64,000 nt of DNA from Nitrospirae bacterium MYbin3 (GTDB lineage: Bacteria > Nitrospirota > Thermodesulfovibrionia > Thermodesulfovibrionales > Dissulfurispiraceae). The stretch spans positions 1 through 64,000 of the forward strand of contig PEAD01000012.1 in assembly GCA_002753335.1 (NCBI GenBank). Reading direction: 5' to 3'. Positions within the stretch are counted from its first letter, which is position 1. Every line of letters starts with the position of its first letter. Position numbers and translations under genes: made by a program. Positions 10,317 through 18,265 of the stretch are shown here, piece after piece. The notes under the pieces are model-generated. The model ran no database searches. It was not told where the DNA came from and saw only the letters and a list, made by a program, of their open reading frames with translations.

Positions 10317-10706
10317 CTATTCACTTCTTTTTATCAATCCGGCTATTTCTATAAGCACATCTTCAAGAGAGGGGCGCAGGGCGGGCAGCAGTCCTTCGTT
10401 GATGTGTTTGTGGTCAGGATAGGTTGGAAATTTCTTGGCTTGAGGATCAACCGCATTGTCAAAGCGAAAAATCAAGGCTCCGTCCTGTGTTAGATAATTA
10501 TAGCCGTACTTAACGATATTTATGTCTTCATACTTAAAGACCACAAATTCCTTAAAATAGAGCTTTGACGCGTTTGTGAAGGTAATCGTTCCATAAATGA
10601 ATGCCGCATTGGTCGGCCGCTCTTCAAAGGAAATGTTTTGGGATTCGACAAAAGGGCATGCGGAAATTACATCAAGGATTTCGGCGACATAATCCTTTAT
10701 CTGCAT
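10317..10706 (-). CDS. DUF6516-family protein, probable toxin-like partner of a two-gene module
   Basis: A 129-residue acidic protein with the features I associate with DUF6516: YGTITFTN, a central YLTQDGALIFRFDNA, then FPTYPDHKH and a PSLEDVLIEI tail. The family is usually found as the second gene of small toxin-antitoxin-like pairs, and that is the arrangement here: it overlaps the preceding 96-residue gene by 10 bases. The toxin role is inference; no catalytic residues are known to me. It lies 56 bases from the 3' end of tRNA-Arg, in a small accessory patch. Confidence 0.72.
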   Translation of the reverse strand: MQIKDYVAEILDVISACPFVESQNISFEERPTNAAFIYGTITFTNASKLYFKEFVVFKYEDINIVKYGYNYLTQDGALIFRFDNAVDPQAKKFPTYPDHKHINEGLLPALRPSLEDVLIEIAGLIKRSE

Positions 10707-10987
10707 ATCTCTACGGCTTCAAGTTCCCTGAGTTCAGCTTCAATATGTTTTGAGATTTCGAGTTCGCCTTCAAGTTCGATAAGCTGCATGTCATTTGCAT
10801 CCGTATGCTCAACCTCGCCCTTCATCAGCTTATCAATATCAACGCCAAGGGTTCCTGCCAACCGGCTGATTTTTTCTTTAGTTATCCCAAGCGTTCCCGT
10901 AAGAATACGCTTTTCCCTGCTTATGGCGTTAAGCAACAGGGGGATAACCATATCTGGCGAATTGCTTTTTAAGGATATGGTCTGCAT
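10697..10987 (-). CDS. Small helical protein, probable antitoxin-like partner of the DUF6516 protein
   Basis: A 96-residue protein, first gene of the pair. The N-terminal half contains a likely helix-turn-helix-like segment (ILTGTLGITKEKISRLAGTL); the C-terminal half is a charged helix rich in glutamate (IELEGELEISKHIEAELREL). The ATG at 10987 is chosen because AAGGAGGTG is correctly spaced before it; the GTG nine bases earlier lies inside that site. Overlap with the downstream gene supports a co-translated pair. I do not recognise a named antitoxin family. Confidence 0.65.
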   Translation of the reverse strand: MQTISLKSNSPDMVIPLLLNAISREKRILTGTLGITKEKISRLAGTLGVDIDKLMKGEVEHTDANDMQLIELEGELEISKHIEAELRELEAVEICR

Positions 10988-11039
10988 AGCTGACACCTCC
11001 TTTTTCTAATAGTTTAGCATACAAAGATTTGGTAAAAGT

Positions 11040-11110
11040 CAGTAACAGTATTACAGGCATAGAAATTTTTACTGATACCCCTCTCACAAGGGTATAGACC
11101 AGATTAGATC
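11040..11110 (-). repeat. Diverged copy of an internal rhomboid-gene segment, just past the gene's stop
   Basis: About 71 bases match 11245-11315 without gaps at roughly 85 percent (by eye). Read in the same phase on the minus strand it gives VYTLVRGVSVKISMPVILLL, against VYSLVGGLSAKISRPAILIL in the gene. It begins three bases after the stop of the rhomboid fusion gene, so it looks like the remnant of a tandem duplication or of a second copy. Confidence 0.8.
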
Positions 11111-11112
11111 GA

Positions 11113-12690
11113 TTATATTTTTTTTGATTTGTGCGATAGGAAGTATTTCACTATCATCCATCCGGCCAAGAGTGAAATGTGATGATGCAGGGCAAGGAGA
11201 CTTTGCCGCTCATAACAAACGATTACTCCATTTAGCGCAAAAGGCAGTATCAGTATTGCAGGCCTAGAAATCTTTGCTGATAATCCTCCCACAAGGCTAT
11301 AGACCGCATTAGATGACCCATAGTCTTTGTCTATTAGAAAATGGCTGTACCCCTCAGGAGTAACTAAGGGCAAAGCTGTTCCCAATAGCATGTGAGTAAT
11401 AGGGTTAGACAGCCAGAGACCAAAGACCACAAGGATCCAAAAGAGTCTTGGCCCAAAAATCCATTCTATCGCAGAGCCAAAAAAAAGCAAAGACAGTTGG
11501 TCTCCAAAGAGATGTCTCAGGTGGTTATGAAACAAAGGCCCTAAGAATAAACCTTTTAAGGTAACATCGCCGGGGATATAAGCACTTTGCAAATACAGAT
11601 TGAGCACTATGTCAGTATTGACTTTTAAAATGTGCACGGCCACACATAATACCGACAGCATTAAAGTCCATTTGATTTTGGTTAAAGCGGACAAGATGCT
11701 GCTGTTAATAAAGTTATGTTCTTTTGTCAGGAAGTGTGCATTGGTAGTTTCATACAGGGTCTTAAGTTTATTGGCGTTCGAAGCTATATAAAGCCTGTCC
11801 CATCTGCTTGGCTTTAGCTTCGCCTTGAATTCATAAAGGGTTTTGAAATTATATTTCCATGACCATAATTTATATACAAGCCTCTGCATAGCTGCTGCTG
11901 CGCCTTTGCTTTCTATTTTTGCAAGCGCACAATTGCCGAGTCGTGCCTCTTTTATCCCATTGCCTAACAATATGCGCATTGCTTCTACCATTAAAAGTTC
12001 GATGCTTCCTGCCCGCGCTTTGTCGGCGCGAATCCAGTCAGCAAAATAATAGCCGGCAATTTCATGGTTTTCATTATAATAGGGCACTGCAGTCAGAAAG
12101 GCCTGTGCCTTGCCACCTGCCTCAAGCACAAAAAGTTTTTTTAATTGTATTGATTGAAAAGGATCTGAAATGCTCAGAAAAGAGAGCTGCTGATTGTCTT
12201 TTGCTTCAAGCCATTGTCTGTATATGCTTTCAAGTTCTTTTTGCAATGCCTCGGAACATTGCTGCCATGATAGTTCGCTTATTTTTGCTCCTCTGAGCTT
12301 GAGGGATTTCGCTACTTGAAGGTGATTCAAGGGGTCTGCCTCATTGAAATAATCGCTAAGATTAAATATGGGCTCAACACCGGACTGCATTATATCAAAT
12401 CCGGCAAGACGCAATTCATCAGCCAGCTGTTTCCCTATCGGCAATATGACTGCACTTTTGCCTGCAGAGGCTGCGGCCACTGCAAAGGCTTTAAAGGCAT
12501 CAGCACGACTGTTTTTGGGTGTCAGCGGTTCTGCCGCAGCAATCCATGCCCCGTCTGTTTCTAAATATCGTATGCATCCTTCATCACATTTATAAGATTT
12601 AAAATGAGGATAAAGAGAAATAAATGAACTGGTTCTGTCGCCGTATTTGTATAATTCCTGAAGCAAATTGTCAGTTTGGTTGTCGTTCAT
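11113..12690 (-). CDS. DUF2156 (aminoacyl-phospholipid-synthase-like) domain fused to a rhomboid-like membrane domain
   Basis: A 525-residue two-part protein. Residues 1-310 resemble DUF2156, the GNAT-like cytosolic domain of lysyl-phosphatidylglycerol synthases (FISLYPHFKSY, GKSAVILPIG, LEAGGKAQAFLTAVPYYN, IKEARLGNCAL, RLVYKLWSWKYNFKTLYEFK). From about 335 to the end lies a polytopic membrane domain with rhomboid landmarks: HNHLRHLFGD (H388, H393, with D397 where the usual residue is Asn), GSSNA with candidate nucleophile S460, and HHH at 502-504. The aspartate replacement leaves activity open. It starts 37 bases after livF on the same strand without a clear ribosome site. I do not know this fusion as a described family. 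Confidence 0.78.
   Translation of the reverse strand: MNDNQTDNLLQELYKYGDRTSSFISLYPHFKSYKCDEGCIRYLETDGAWIAAAEPLTPKNSRADAFKAFAVAAASAGKSAVILPIGKQLADELRLAGFDIMQSGVEPIFNLSDYFNEADPLNHLQVAKSLKLRGAKISELSWQQCSEALQKELESIYRQWLEAKDNQQLSFLSISDPFQSIQLKKLFVLEAGGKAQAFLTAVPYYNENHEIAGYYFADWIRADKARAGSIELLMVEAMRILLGNGIKEARLGNCALAKIESKGAAAAMQRLVYKLWSWKYNFKTLYEFKAKLKPSRWDRLYIASNANKLKTLYETTNAHFLTKEHNFINSSILSALTKIKWTLMLSVLCVAVHILKVNTDIVLNLYLQSAYIPGDVTLKGLFLGPLFHNHLRHLFGDQLSLLFFGSAIEWIFGPRLFWILVVFGLWLSNPITHMLLGTALPLVTPEGYSHFLIDKDYGSSNAVYSLVGGLSAKISRPAILILPFALNGVIVCYERQSLLALHHHISLLAGWMIVKYFLSHKSKKI
11245..11315 (-). repeat. Parent segment of the rhomboid-gene duplication
   Basis: Codes for the segment just after the GSSNA serine motif of the rhomboid domain; matched by 11040-11110 at a constant offset of 205 bases. 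Confidence 0.8.
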
Positions 12691-12727
12691 TAATTATGAG
12701 CAAGCAGACAGGATTGTTTGGAGTCTC

Positions 12728-13426
12728 TTATTCCCCAAGGTACGCTTTTCTGACCCCTTCGTTGTGAAGCAGTTCTTCGCCTGTTCCATGAAGTTTTACG
12801 ATCCCGCTTTCAAGCACATATGCCCTGTGTGCAAGCCTTAGAGCTGCTCGGGCATTCTGTTCAACCAGCAGTATTGTGCAGCCCTCGATGTTCAGCTCTT
12901 TTATTGTTTTGAATATCTTGCTCACCATAATTGGCGCAAGGCCGAGAGACGGCTCATCGAGCAAAAGCATTTTTGGATTTGCCATCAAGGACCTGCCTAT
13001 AGCCAACATCTGCTGCTCGCCACCGCTTAAGGTTCCGGAGGGTTGATTGCTGCGTTCATGCAGTACAGGAAAGAGTGAAAAAATATGTTTGATTTTTTCT
13101 TTAAGTCCGCTATTGTTCATAAATGCGCCCATCTCAAGGTTTTCGAGCACCGACAGGCGTGGGAAAATCCTCCTCCCCTCCGGAACCTGAGACAGTCCAA
13201 GACCGACTATCTCATGGGGATCCATGCCCTCAATTTGCTGCCCGTTGAATTCTATTTTTCCGCAATCAGGCTTGAGCACGCCTGATATGGTCATAAGTGC
13301 GGTTGATTTGCCCGCACCGTTGCTGCCGATTAGACAAACAATCTCACCCTTCATGACTTCTATATCTATTCCTTTGAGGGCTTTTATATGGCCGTAGGAT
13401 GTATGTATTTCTGAGAGACGAAGCAT
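12728..13426 (-). CDS. livF: Branched-chain amino acid ABC transporter ATPase LivF
   Basis: Cytoplasmic ATPase of a Liv/HAAT-type importer (232 aa). Walker A is GSNGAGKST, the Q-loop region reads SQVPEGRRIFPRLSVLENL (a LivF hallmark), the signature is LSGGEQQ and Walker B is MLLLDEPS. It abuts livG (the two share base 13426) and ends a livHMGF block. No substrate-binding gene is in this block; a LivK-type lipoprotein gene lies at 43447. Substrates of this family include leucine/isoleucine/valine, other amino acids and urea. Confidence 0.95.
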   Translation of the reverse strand: MLRLSEIHTSYGHIKALKGIDIEVMKGEIVCLIGSNGAGKSTALMTISGVLKPDCGKIEFNGQQIEGMDPHEIVGLGLSQVPEGRRIFPRLSVLENLEMGAFMNNSGLKEKIKHIFSLFPVLHERSNQPSGTLSGGEQQMLAIGRSLMANPKMLLLDEPSLGLAPIMVSKIFKTIKELNIEGCTILLVEQNARAALRLAHRAYVLESGIVKLHGTGEELLHNEGVRKAYLGE

Positions 13427-14193
13427 CAGTGCGCAGCCTCTTTTCCCAAGTATGCCTCTATAACCATAGGGTCGGTGCGCACCTCATCAGGGGTGCCTTC
13501 TGATATTTTTACACCGTGATCCAGAACTACTATCCTGTCCGAAATCCCCATTACCAGCTTCATGTCATGTTCTATAAGAATGACTGTTTTTCCCAGTTCC
13601 CGAATTCTTTTGATTAGGGTCATGACCTCAGAGGTTTCGCTAGGGTTCATGCCGGCCGTAGGTTCATCAAGCAGTATCAATTTGGGCTCTGCAGCAAGCG
13701 CCCTTGCTATTTCAAGCCTGCGTTGGTTGCCGTACGAAAGGCTGTTGGCGGGCAGATCAGCAAAGGAATCTATTCCTGAGAGTTCGAGGTACTCGAACGC
13801 TTTTTGCCTGGTTTCAAGTTCGCTTTTCCTGAACCCTGCGGTGCGCAGCGCTGCAGAGGCAAAACCATATTTGATCTTGGAATGCTGCGCCACCATAACA
13901 TTTTCTATCGCCGACATGTCAGAAAAGAGCCTGATATTTTGAAAAGTGCGGGCAATGCCGGCTTCGAGTATTTTATGGGCAGGGAGCCCCGAAATAGCAG
14001 CGTCCATGAAGGTTATGCTGCCCTTGGTGACTGAGGCAAGCCCCGTAAGGCAGTTGAAAAGTGTGGTTTTGCCTGCACCGTTGGGACCTATAATGCTGAC
14101 AATAGATTCCTGTTGAATCTTGAAAGATACGTCTTCTATAGCTTTTATGCCGCCGAAATGTTTGGTAACGCCTTTAACGTCCAGCAGATGCAT
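13426..14193 (-). CDS. livG: Branched-chain amino acid ABC transporter ATPase LivG
   Basis: Second ATPase of the Liv importer (255 aa). Walker A GPNGAGKTT, the LivG-typical GIARTFQNIRLF after the Q-loop, signature LSYGNQRRLEIA, Walker B LILLDEPTAGMNPSE and the switch histidine in VILIEHDMKLVM. The gene start overlaps the end of livM by 20 bases, which indicates coupled translation. Confidence 0.95.
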   Translation of the reverse strand: MHLLDVKGVTKHFGGIKAIEDVSFKIQQESIVSIIGPNGAGKTTLFNCLTGLASVTKGSITFMDAAISGLPAHKILEAGIARTFQNIRLFSDMSAIENVMVAQHSKIKYGFASAALRTAGFRKSELETRQKAFEYLELSGIDSFADLPANSLSYGNQRRLEIARALAAEPKLILLDEPTAGMNPSETSEVMTLIKRIRELGKTVILIEHDMKLVMGISDRIVVLDHGVKISEGTPDEVRTDPMVIEAYLGKEAAH

Positions 14194-15268
14194 CTTTCGC
14201 CCCTATAAGGCCCTGCGGCCTGAATATCATCAATACTACAAGACATAAGCCGAGAATCAGCATTCGATAAAGCTGGGCGTCCCTTAGCAGTTCGGGCATG
14301 ATTACGAGTATGAAGGCGCCGAGTATCGAGCCGTAAACATTCCCTATGCCTCCAAGGATGACCATGCTTAATATCAAAACAGACTCCATGAAGGTAAAGC
14401 TTTCGGGAGATACGAACTGCATCTTGGCGGCGAACAATGTTCCGGCAATTCCTGCCCAGAAAGTGCCGAAGGCAAAGGCATAGAGCTTGTAAGCGGTTGT
14501 GTCTATGCCCATAGTGGATGCGGCTATCTCGTTTTCTTTTATCGCCAGCCATGCCCGGCCTGTTTTAGAAAATTCAATTCTGCGTATCACAAAAACAGCA
14601 GCGATGACCACCATAAACACTAAATAGTAATAATACTGGAGTTTGCCGAGAGAAAATCCGGCAATGTAAGGAGGCTCTATTCCGGCTATTCCGTTGGGCC
14701 CTTTGGTGAAGGTATCCCAGTTGTTGAGGACTATACGGACTATTTCGCCGAAACCTAAAGTTACTATTGCAAGATAATCTCCTTTTAGTCTGAGTGCAGG
14801 CACACCCAAAACAAGTCCTGATAGTGATGCAAAGCATGCTGCTATCGGAAGCGAGGGCCAGAAGCCCAGCCCGAGCCTTGTGTTCAGGAGCGCATAGGTG
14901 TAGGCGCCTATGGCATAAAAGGCTGCGAATCCTAAATTTAACTGGCCGGTGAATCCGACTATGACATTAAGTCCTAGTGCCAGAAGGGCATATATTCCGA
15001 ACATGATAAGTACATCCAGATAGTAGTCTTTTAACGCAAAAGGAAGCAGTGCGAATATCGTAATCGTCAAAACCGGAAGAAAACCGCTCAAGCCGGAAGC
15101 TTTAAAGGGAATCTGGGGGATTTTGAGTTTGCGAATATAAGGCGCAGCAGAAATCCCGGCAAGCACGAACACAAAAAGTATAACTGCTGATTTTAAATCT
15201 TTGAGAGGCAGGAACAGAAGGGCGGCACACAGGGCGGATGCAACTGGAGAATGCAGGAAGCGTTTCAT
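14174..15268 (-). CDS. livM: Branched-chain amino acid ABC transporter permease LivM
   Basis: Polytopic inner-membrane permease (364 aa) with the LivM signatures LGLNVIVGFTGQLNLGFAAF and GGIGNVYGSILGAF. The ATG at 15268 is chosen (MKRFLHSP); a TTG six codons upstream would overlap livH. It immediately follows the livH stop and overlaps livG. Pairs with LivH to form the translocation channel. Confidence 0.94.
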   Translation of the reverse strand: MKRFLHSPVASALCAALLFLPLKDLKSAVILFVFVLAGISAAPYIRKLKIPQIPFKASGLSGFLPVLTITIFALLPFALKDYYLDVLIMFGIYALLALGLNVIVGFTGQLNLGFAAFYAIGAYTYALLNTRLGLGFWPSLPIAACFASLSGLVLGVPALRLKGDYLAIVTLGFGEIVRIVLNNWDTFTKGPNGIAGIEPPYIAGFSLGKLQYYYYLVFMVVIAAVFVIRRIEFSKTGRAWLAIKENEIAASTMGIDTTAYKLYAFAFGTFWAGIAGTLFAAKMQFVSPESFTFMESVLILSMVILGGIGNVYGSILGAFILVIMPELLRDAQLYRMLILGLCLVVLMIFRPQGLIGAKDASAGR

Positions 15269-15269
15269 T

Positions 15270-16172
15270 CTACACTTTTTCCTCAACGCTTGTGCCTAGC
15301 AGGCCGGAAGGTTTTATTAAAAGTATTATCAGCAATATTATGAAGGCATAAACATCTTTGTATTCGGCAGAAACGTAGGCCGAGCCGAGGCTTTCTATAA
15401 GGCCGAGAACAACTCCGCCGAGCATCGCACCGGGGATGTTTCCGATGCCGCCAAGAACAGCTGCGGTAAAGGCTTTGATTCCTGCCACATAACCTATAGA
15501 GTAGTTCACAAGACCGTAATAAGCTGCGACCATGACACCGGCCGCTGCTGCAAGCCCTGCTCCAATAATGAAGGTCACCGAAATTATCCTATCGACGTTG
15601 ATTCCTACCAGAGATGCCATTGTCATGTCTTGGGCCGTTGCCCGCATAGCTTTGCCTGTTCTGGTTTTTCTTATGAAAAGATGCAGCCCGAGCATCATTA
15701 GGCCTGATGCGAAGATGATTATGAGCTGAAGGCTTGTAGCGCTTGCCCCCAAAAAATTAAAAGAAGCATCTCCAAATTTTTGAGGAAATACTTTGTCTGT
15801 TGCGCCCTGAGTAATCATCACGTAGTTTTGCAAAAAAATCGAGATGCCGATCGCGCTTATCAAAGGGCTTAGTCGTGGAGCTTTGCGCAAAGGTCTGTAC
15901 GCAATCTTTTCTATTGTAAAGCCGTAGGCAGAGCAGAAAAGTATTGTAAGCAGGACCGTGAGCGCAAAAGCGAGCGGGAAGTTTGATGCGGCAAGACCTG
16001 ATGAAGTGAAGAGAGCGAGAAAGATAATCCCGAAATAGGCGCCGAGCATATAAATTTCACCGTGTGCGAAATTTATGAATTCCAGAATGCCGTAAACCAT
16101 TGTGTAGCCTAAAGCTATAACGGCATAAACGCAGCCTACAGTCAGCCCGTTTATCAACTGCTGAAGCAGCAT
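15270..16172 (-). CDS. livH: Branched-chain amino acid ABC transporter permease LivH
   Basis: Permease of 300 aa with LivH hallmarks: the N-terminal LINGLTVGCVYAVIALGYTMVY, ILEFINFAHGEIYMLGAYFG and GGIGNIPGAMLGG. Begins six bases after the stop of the orphan MotA gene on the same strand, so the Liv genes appear to continue the stator transcript. Confidence 0.95.
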   Translation of the reverse strand: MLLQQLINGLTVGCVYAVIALGYTMVYGILEFINFAHGEIYMLGAYFGIIFLALFTSSGLAASNFPLAFALTVLLTILFCSAYGFTIEKIAYRPLRKAPRLSPLISAIGISIFLQNYVMITQGATDKVFPQKFGDASFNFLGASATSLQLIIIFASGLMMLGLHLFIRKTRTGKAMRATAQDMTMASLVGINVDRIISVTFIIGAGLAAAAGVMVAAYYGLVNYSIGYVAGIKAFTAAVLGGIGNIPGAMLGGVVLGLIESLGSAYVSAEYKDVYAFIILLIILLIKPSGLLGTSVEEKV

Positions 16173-16178
16173 GGCAGG

Positions 16179-17036
16179 CTATTTCTTGACCTGTCTTAAG
16201 GCTTCTTCGACCTCGGCAAAATTCGGTTTTACATTGCCGGGGATCACCCTTCTGCCGAACTCTACCGATATCTGGGGGGCGGCTCCGCCGACAAAAGCGA
16301 CGAGCGCGACTTTAATTACATTGAGGTATTCGGCCTGTTCTTTAGCCGCAAATTCGAGGTTTCTTGCCAAAGGTCCGGCAAATCCGTAGCACATCAGAAC
16401 GCCCAGAAATGTGCCGACAAGCGCGGCGCCGATGCTGTTGCCGAGAACATCAGGAGGTTCGCTTATTTTTCCCATAGTTATGACGACGCCCAGAACAGCA
16501 GCCACGATTCCAAGCCCGGGCAGCGAGTCGGCAACATTTGCGACGCTACCGGATGGTATCAGCGCCTCTTCGTGATGTGCTTCTAGTTCAGCATCAAGCA
16601 GGGATTCAAGTTCATGAGGTGCGATGCTGGTGGTCATGACGGTTCTTAGGGTATCTGCTACGAGGTCAACCGCATGATGGTTGCTCAGGAAACTGCCGTA
16701 TTTGCTGAATATATTGCTCTCTTTTGGATTATCCACGTCAGCTTCTATAGAGACTAGGCCTTCTTTTCTTATCTTGGCAAATATTTCGCTCATAAGCTGA
16801 AGCACTTCAATGTAGTCATTTTTGCTGTATGACTTGCCTTTAAGAACGCCGAGAACTCCGCCTATGACCAGCTTTATAACTTTCATTGGCGATGCAATGA
16901 TAAATCCACCAAGAGCTGCGCCTCCTATAATCAGCAGTTCAATGGGCTGAAAAAGGGTGGACATATTCCCATGCTCGAGCATGTATCCGCCGATAACACA
17001 AACCGTAACTATTACAGCGCCTATTATTGGAAGCAT
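16179..17036 (-). CDS. motA: Flagellar stator protein MotA without an adjacent motB
   Basis: Four-helix stator subunit of the MotA type (285 aa). The stretch SLPGLGIVAAVLGVVITMG holds the proline at the third membrane helix and GGAAPQISVEFGRRVIP the second conserved proline. HHEEALIPSGSVANVADSLP is typical of enterobacterial-type MotA, distinct from the shorter PomA-like protein upstream at 18262. No second motB is adjacent; either it shares the motB at 17627 or its partner is elsewhere. A PilZ gene lies 13 bases upstream and livH begins six bases downstream. Confidence 0.92.
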   Translation of the reverse strand: MLPIIGAVIVTVCVIGGYMLEHGNMSTLFQPIELLIIGGAALGGFIIASPMKVIKLVIGGVLGVLKGKSYSKNDYIEVLQLMSEIFAKIRKEGLVSIEADVDNPKESNIFSKYGSFLSNHHAVDLVADTLRTVMTTSIAPHELESLLDAELEAHHEEALIPSGSVANVADSLPGLGIVAAVLGVVITMGKISEPPDVLGNSIGAALVGTFLGVLMCYGFAGPLARNLEFAAKEQAEYLNVIKVALVAFVGGAAPQISVEFGRRVIPGNVKPNFAEVEEALRQVKK

Positions 17037-17048
17037 TTAAACACTCCG

Positions 17049-17588
17049 TTATTTTCTTCTTTCACGAAGAATCTCTCTTTGTTGTTTGAAGACGAACTGG
17101 ACTATCAAGTCCTGTATATTATCATCCATTGGTAAAAATTTAACAGCCATACTATAGTTCTCGCCTGACTTATCAGCGGTTACGACTTCGCCATATATAT
17201 ATAGGGCTACCGGCGGTATTAGCGGAAGCAGCATCTTTATTTCGAGCAGATCGTTTTTATCGTATCGCTGCGACGATGTGAAGCTCAGCCCTCCTGCGCT
17301 TATGTTCACTGTAGTAAAAGGAAGCAGTCCAAAGCCTTCCCGCTGAAAAGATAGCATGTTAATTATTGTATCTGTTTTTGAGTTCAGTATAATAAGCCAG
17401 TCCTGAAGTGCTTTGTTGTCCAGATCCGGCAGCATTCTTCTGTCCACAAGGTCGATGTTACCCGAAAGCTTGGACTTTACCGTAGCCTTGCGCTCGGCCG
17501 AAACGAGGGAGACACCGAGGGGTATGACGGCGTCAATCCTCGAAAATTCACGCATTATGCTGTACTGTTCTTGGTCTTTCGCAAGCAT
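17049..17588 (-). CDS. PilZ-domain protein between two stator genes (YcgR-like role likely)
   Basis: A 179-residue PilZ protein. The N-terminal arginine motif REFSR (R13, R17) starts the domain, but the second motif NISAGG only appears near residue 94, so about 60 extra residues, mostly helical, are inserted inside the PilZ fold. The remainder (LEIKMLLPLIPPVALYIYGEVV) is normal PilZ strand pattern. Its position between motB and motA suggests that it binds a stator and slows or retunes the motor when c-di-GMP is high; this is inference by analogy with YcgR. The insertion recalls oligomeric PilZ variants. Confidence 0.8.
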   Translation of the reverse strand: MLAKDQEQYSIMREFSRIDAVIPLGVSLVSAERKATVKSKLSGNIDLVDRRMLPDLDNKALQDWLIILNSKTDTIINMLSFQREGFGLLPFTTVNISAGGLSFTSSQRYDKNDLLEIKMLLPLIPPVALYIYGEVVTADKSGENYSMAVKFLPMDDNIQDLIVQFVFKQQREILRERRK

Positions 17589-17626
17589 GATTTAAAGTAG
17601 GTAATTATAGCACATTGTCGGTTCAG

Positions 17627-18265
17627 CTAATTGCCGATAATCAGCTCCACTCGCCTGTTCTTGGCCTTGCCTTCTTCTGTATCATTTAGCGCCACCGGTC
17701 TGTATTCAGCATAGCCCGCAATTGAGAATCTGTTTGGATCGAGCCCCTTTGTTATGAAGAAATTCAGTATGCTCGATGCCCGAGCCGTAGAGAGTTCCCA
17801 GTTGGATGTGTATTTCCCTCTGCTTAACGGAACATTGTCGGTATGTCCTTCGATCAGGATTTTTCCGGGAGCAGAGCTCAATACTGGCGGAAGCTTGTCA
17901 AGAATAATTTCTGCTTCTTTTTTTATATCTGCCGAGCCCGAATCAAAAAGCACTCCGTCAGCAAAAGTAACTATTACGCCGCGCGGCTCTGTTTTTGCCG
18001 AAATTCCGTTGACATCCTTTATCTTGTCGCGTATGTCGTCAACCAGCGCTCTGGTCTTTTCTTCATAGACCAGAACAGGCGCTTCAATAACTTTAAAAGC
18101 CTGCCGCAGCGAACCGCTGATCTTCTCTGCTTTGGCTTTGTCGAGGGAAGAAAGAGCGTACAGTGCAGCAAAAAAAGTGAAAAGCAGGGTTATAAAATCA
18201 GCATAAGAAACGAGCCACCTTTCGTGGTTTTCGTGCTCTTCTTCTTTTTTTGCTCTCTTGCTCAT
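17627..18265 (-). CDS. motB: Flagellar stator protein MotB (PomB/MotS type)
   Basis: A 212-residue stator anchor. The single N-terminal helix holds the ion-binding aspartate D23 in SYADFITLLFTFF, followed by a plug/linker and an OmpA-like peptidoglycan-binding domain (LIEGHTDNVPLS, NWELSTARA, NRRVELII). Overlaps the upstream motA-type gene by four bases (ATGA), so the two form the matched pair. Ion choice, proton or sodium, cannot be set from these motifs alone. Confidence 0.94.
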   Translation of the reverse strand: MSKRAKKEEEHENHERWLVSYADFITLLFTFFAALYALSSLDKAKAEKISGSLRQAFKVIEAPVLVYEEKTRALVDDIRDKIKDVNGISAKTEPRGVIVTFADGVLFDSGSADIKKEAEIILDKLPPVLSSAPGKILIEGHTDNVPLSRGKYTSNWELSTARASSILNFFITKGLDPNRFSIAGYAEYRPVALNDTEEGKAKNRRVELIIGN

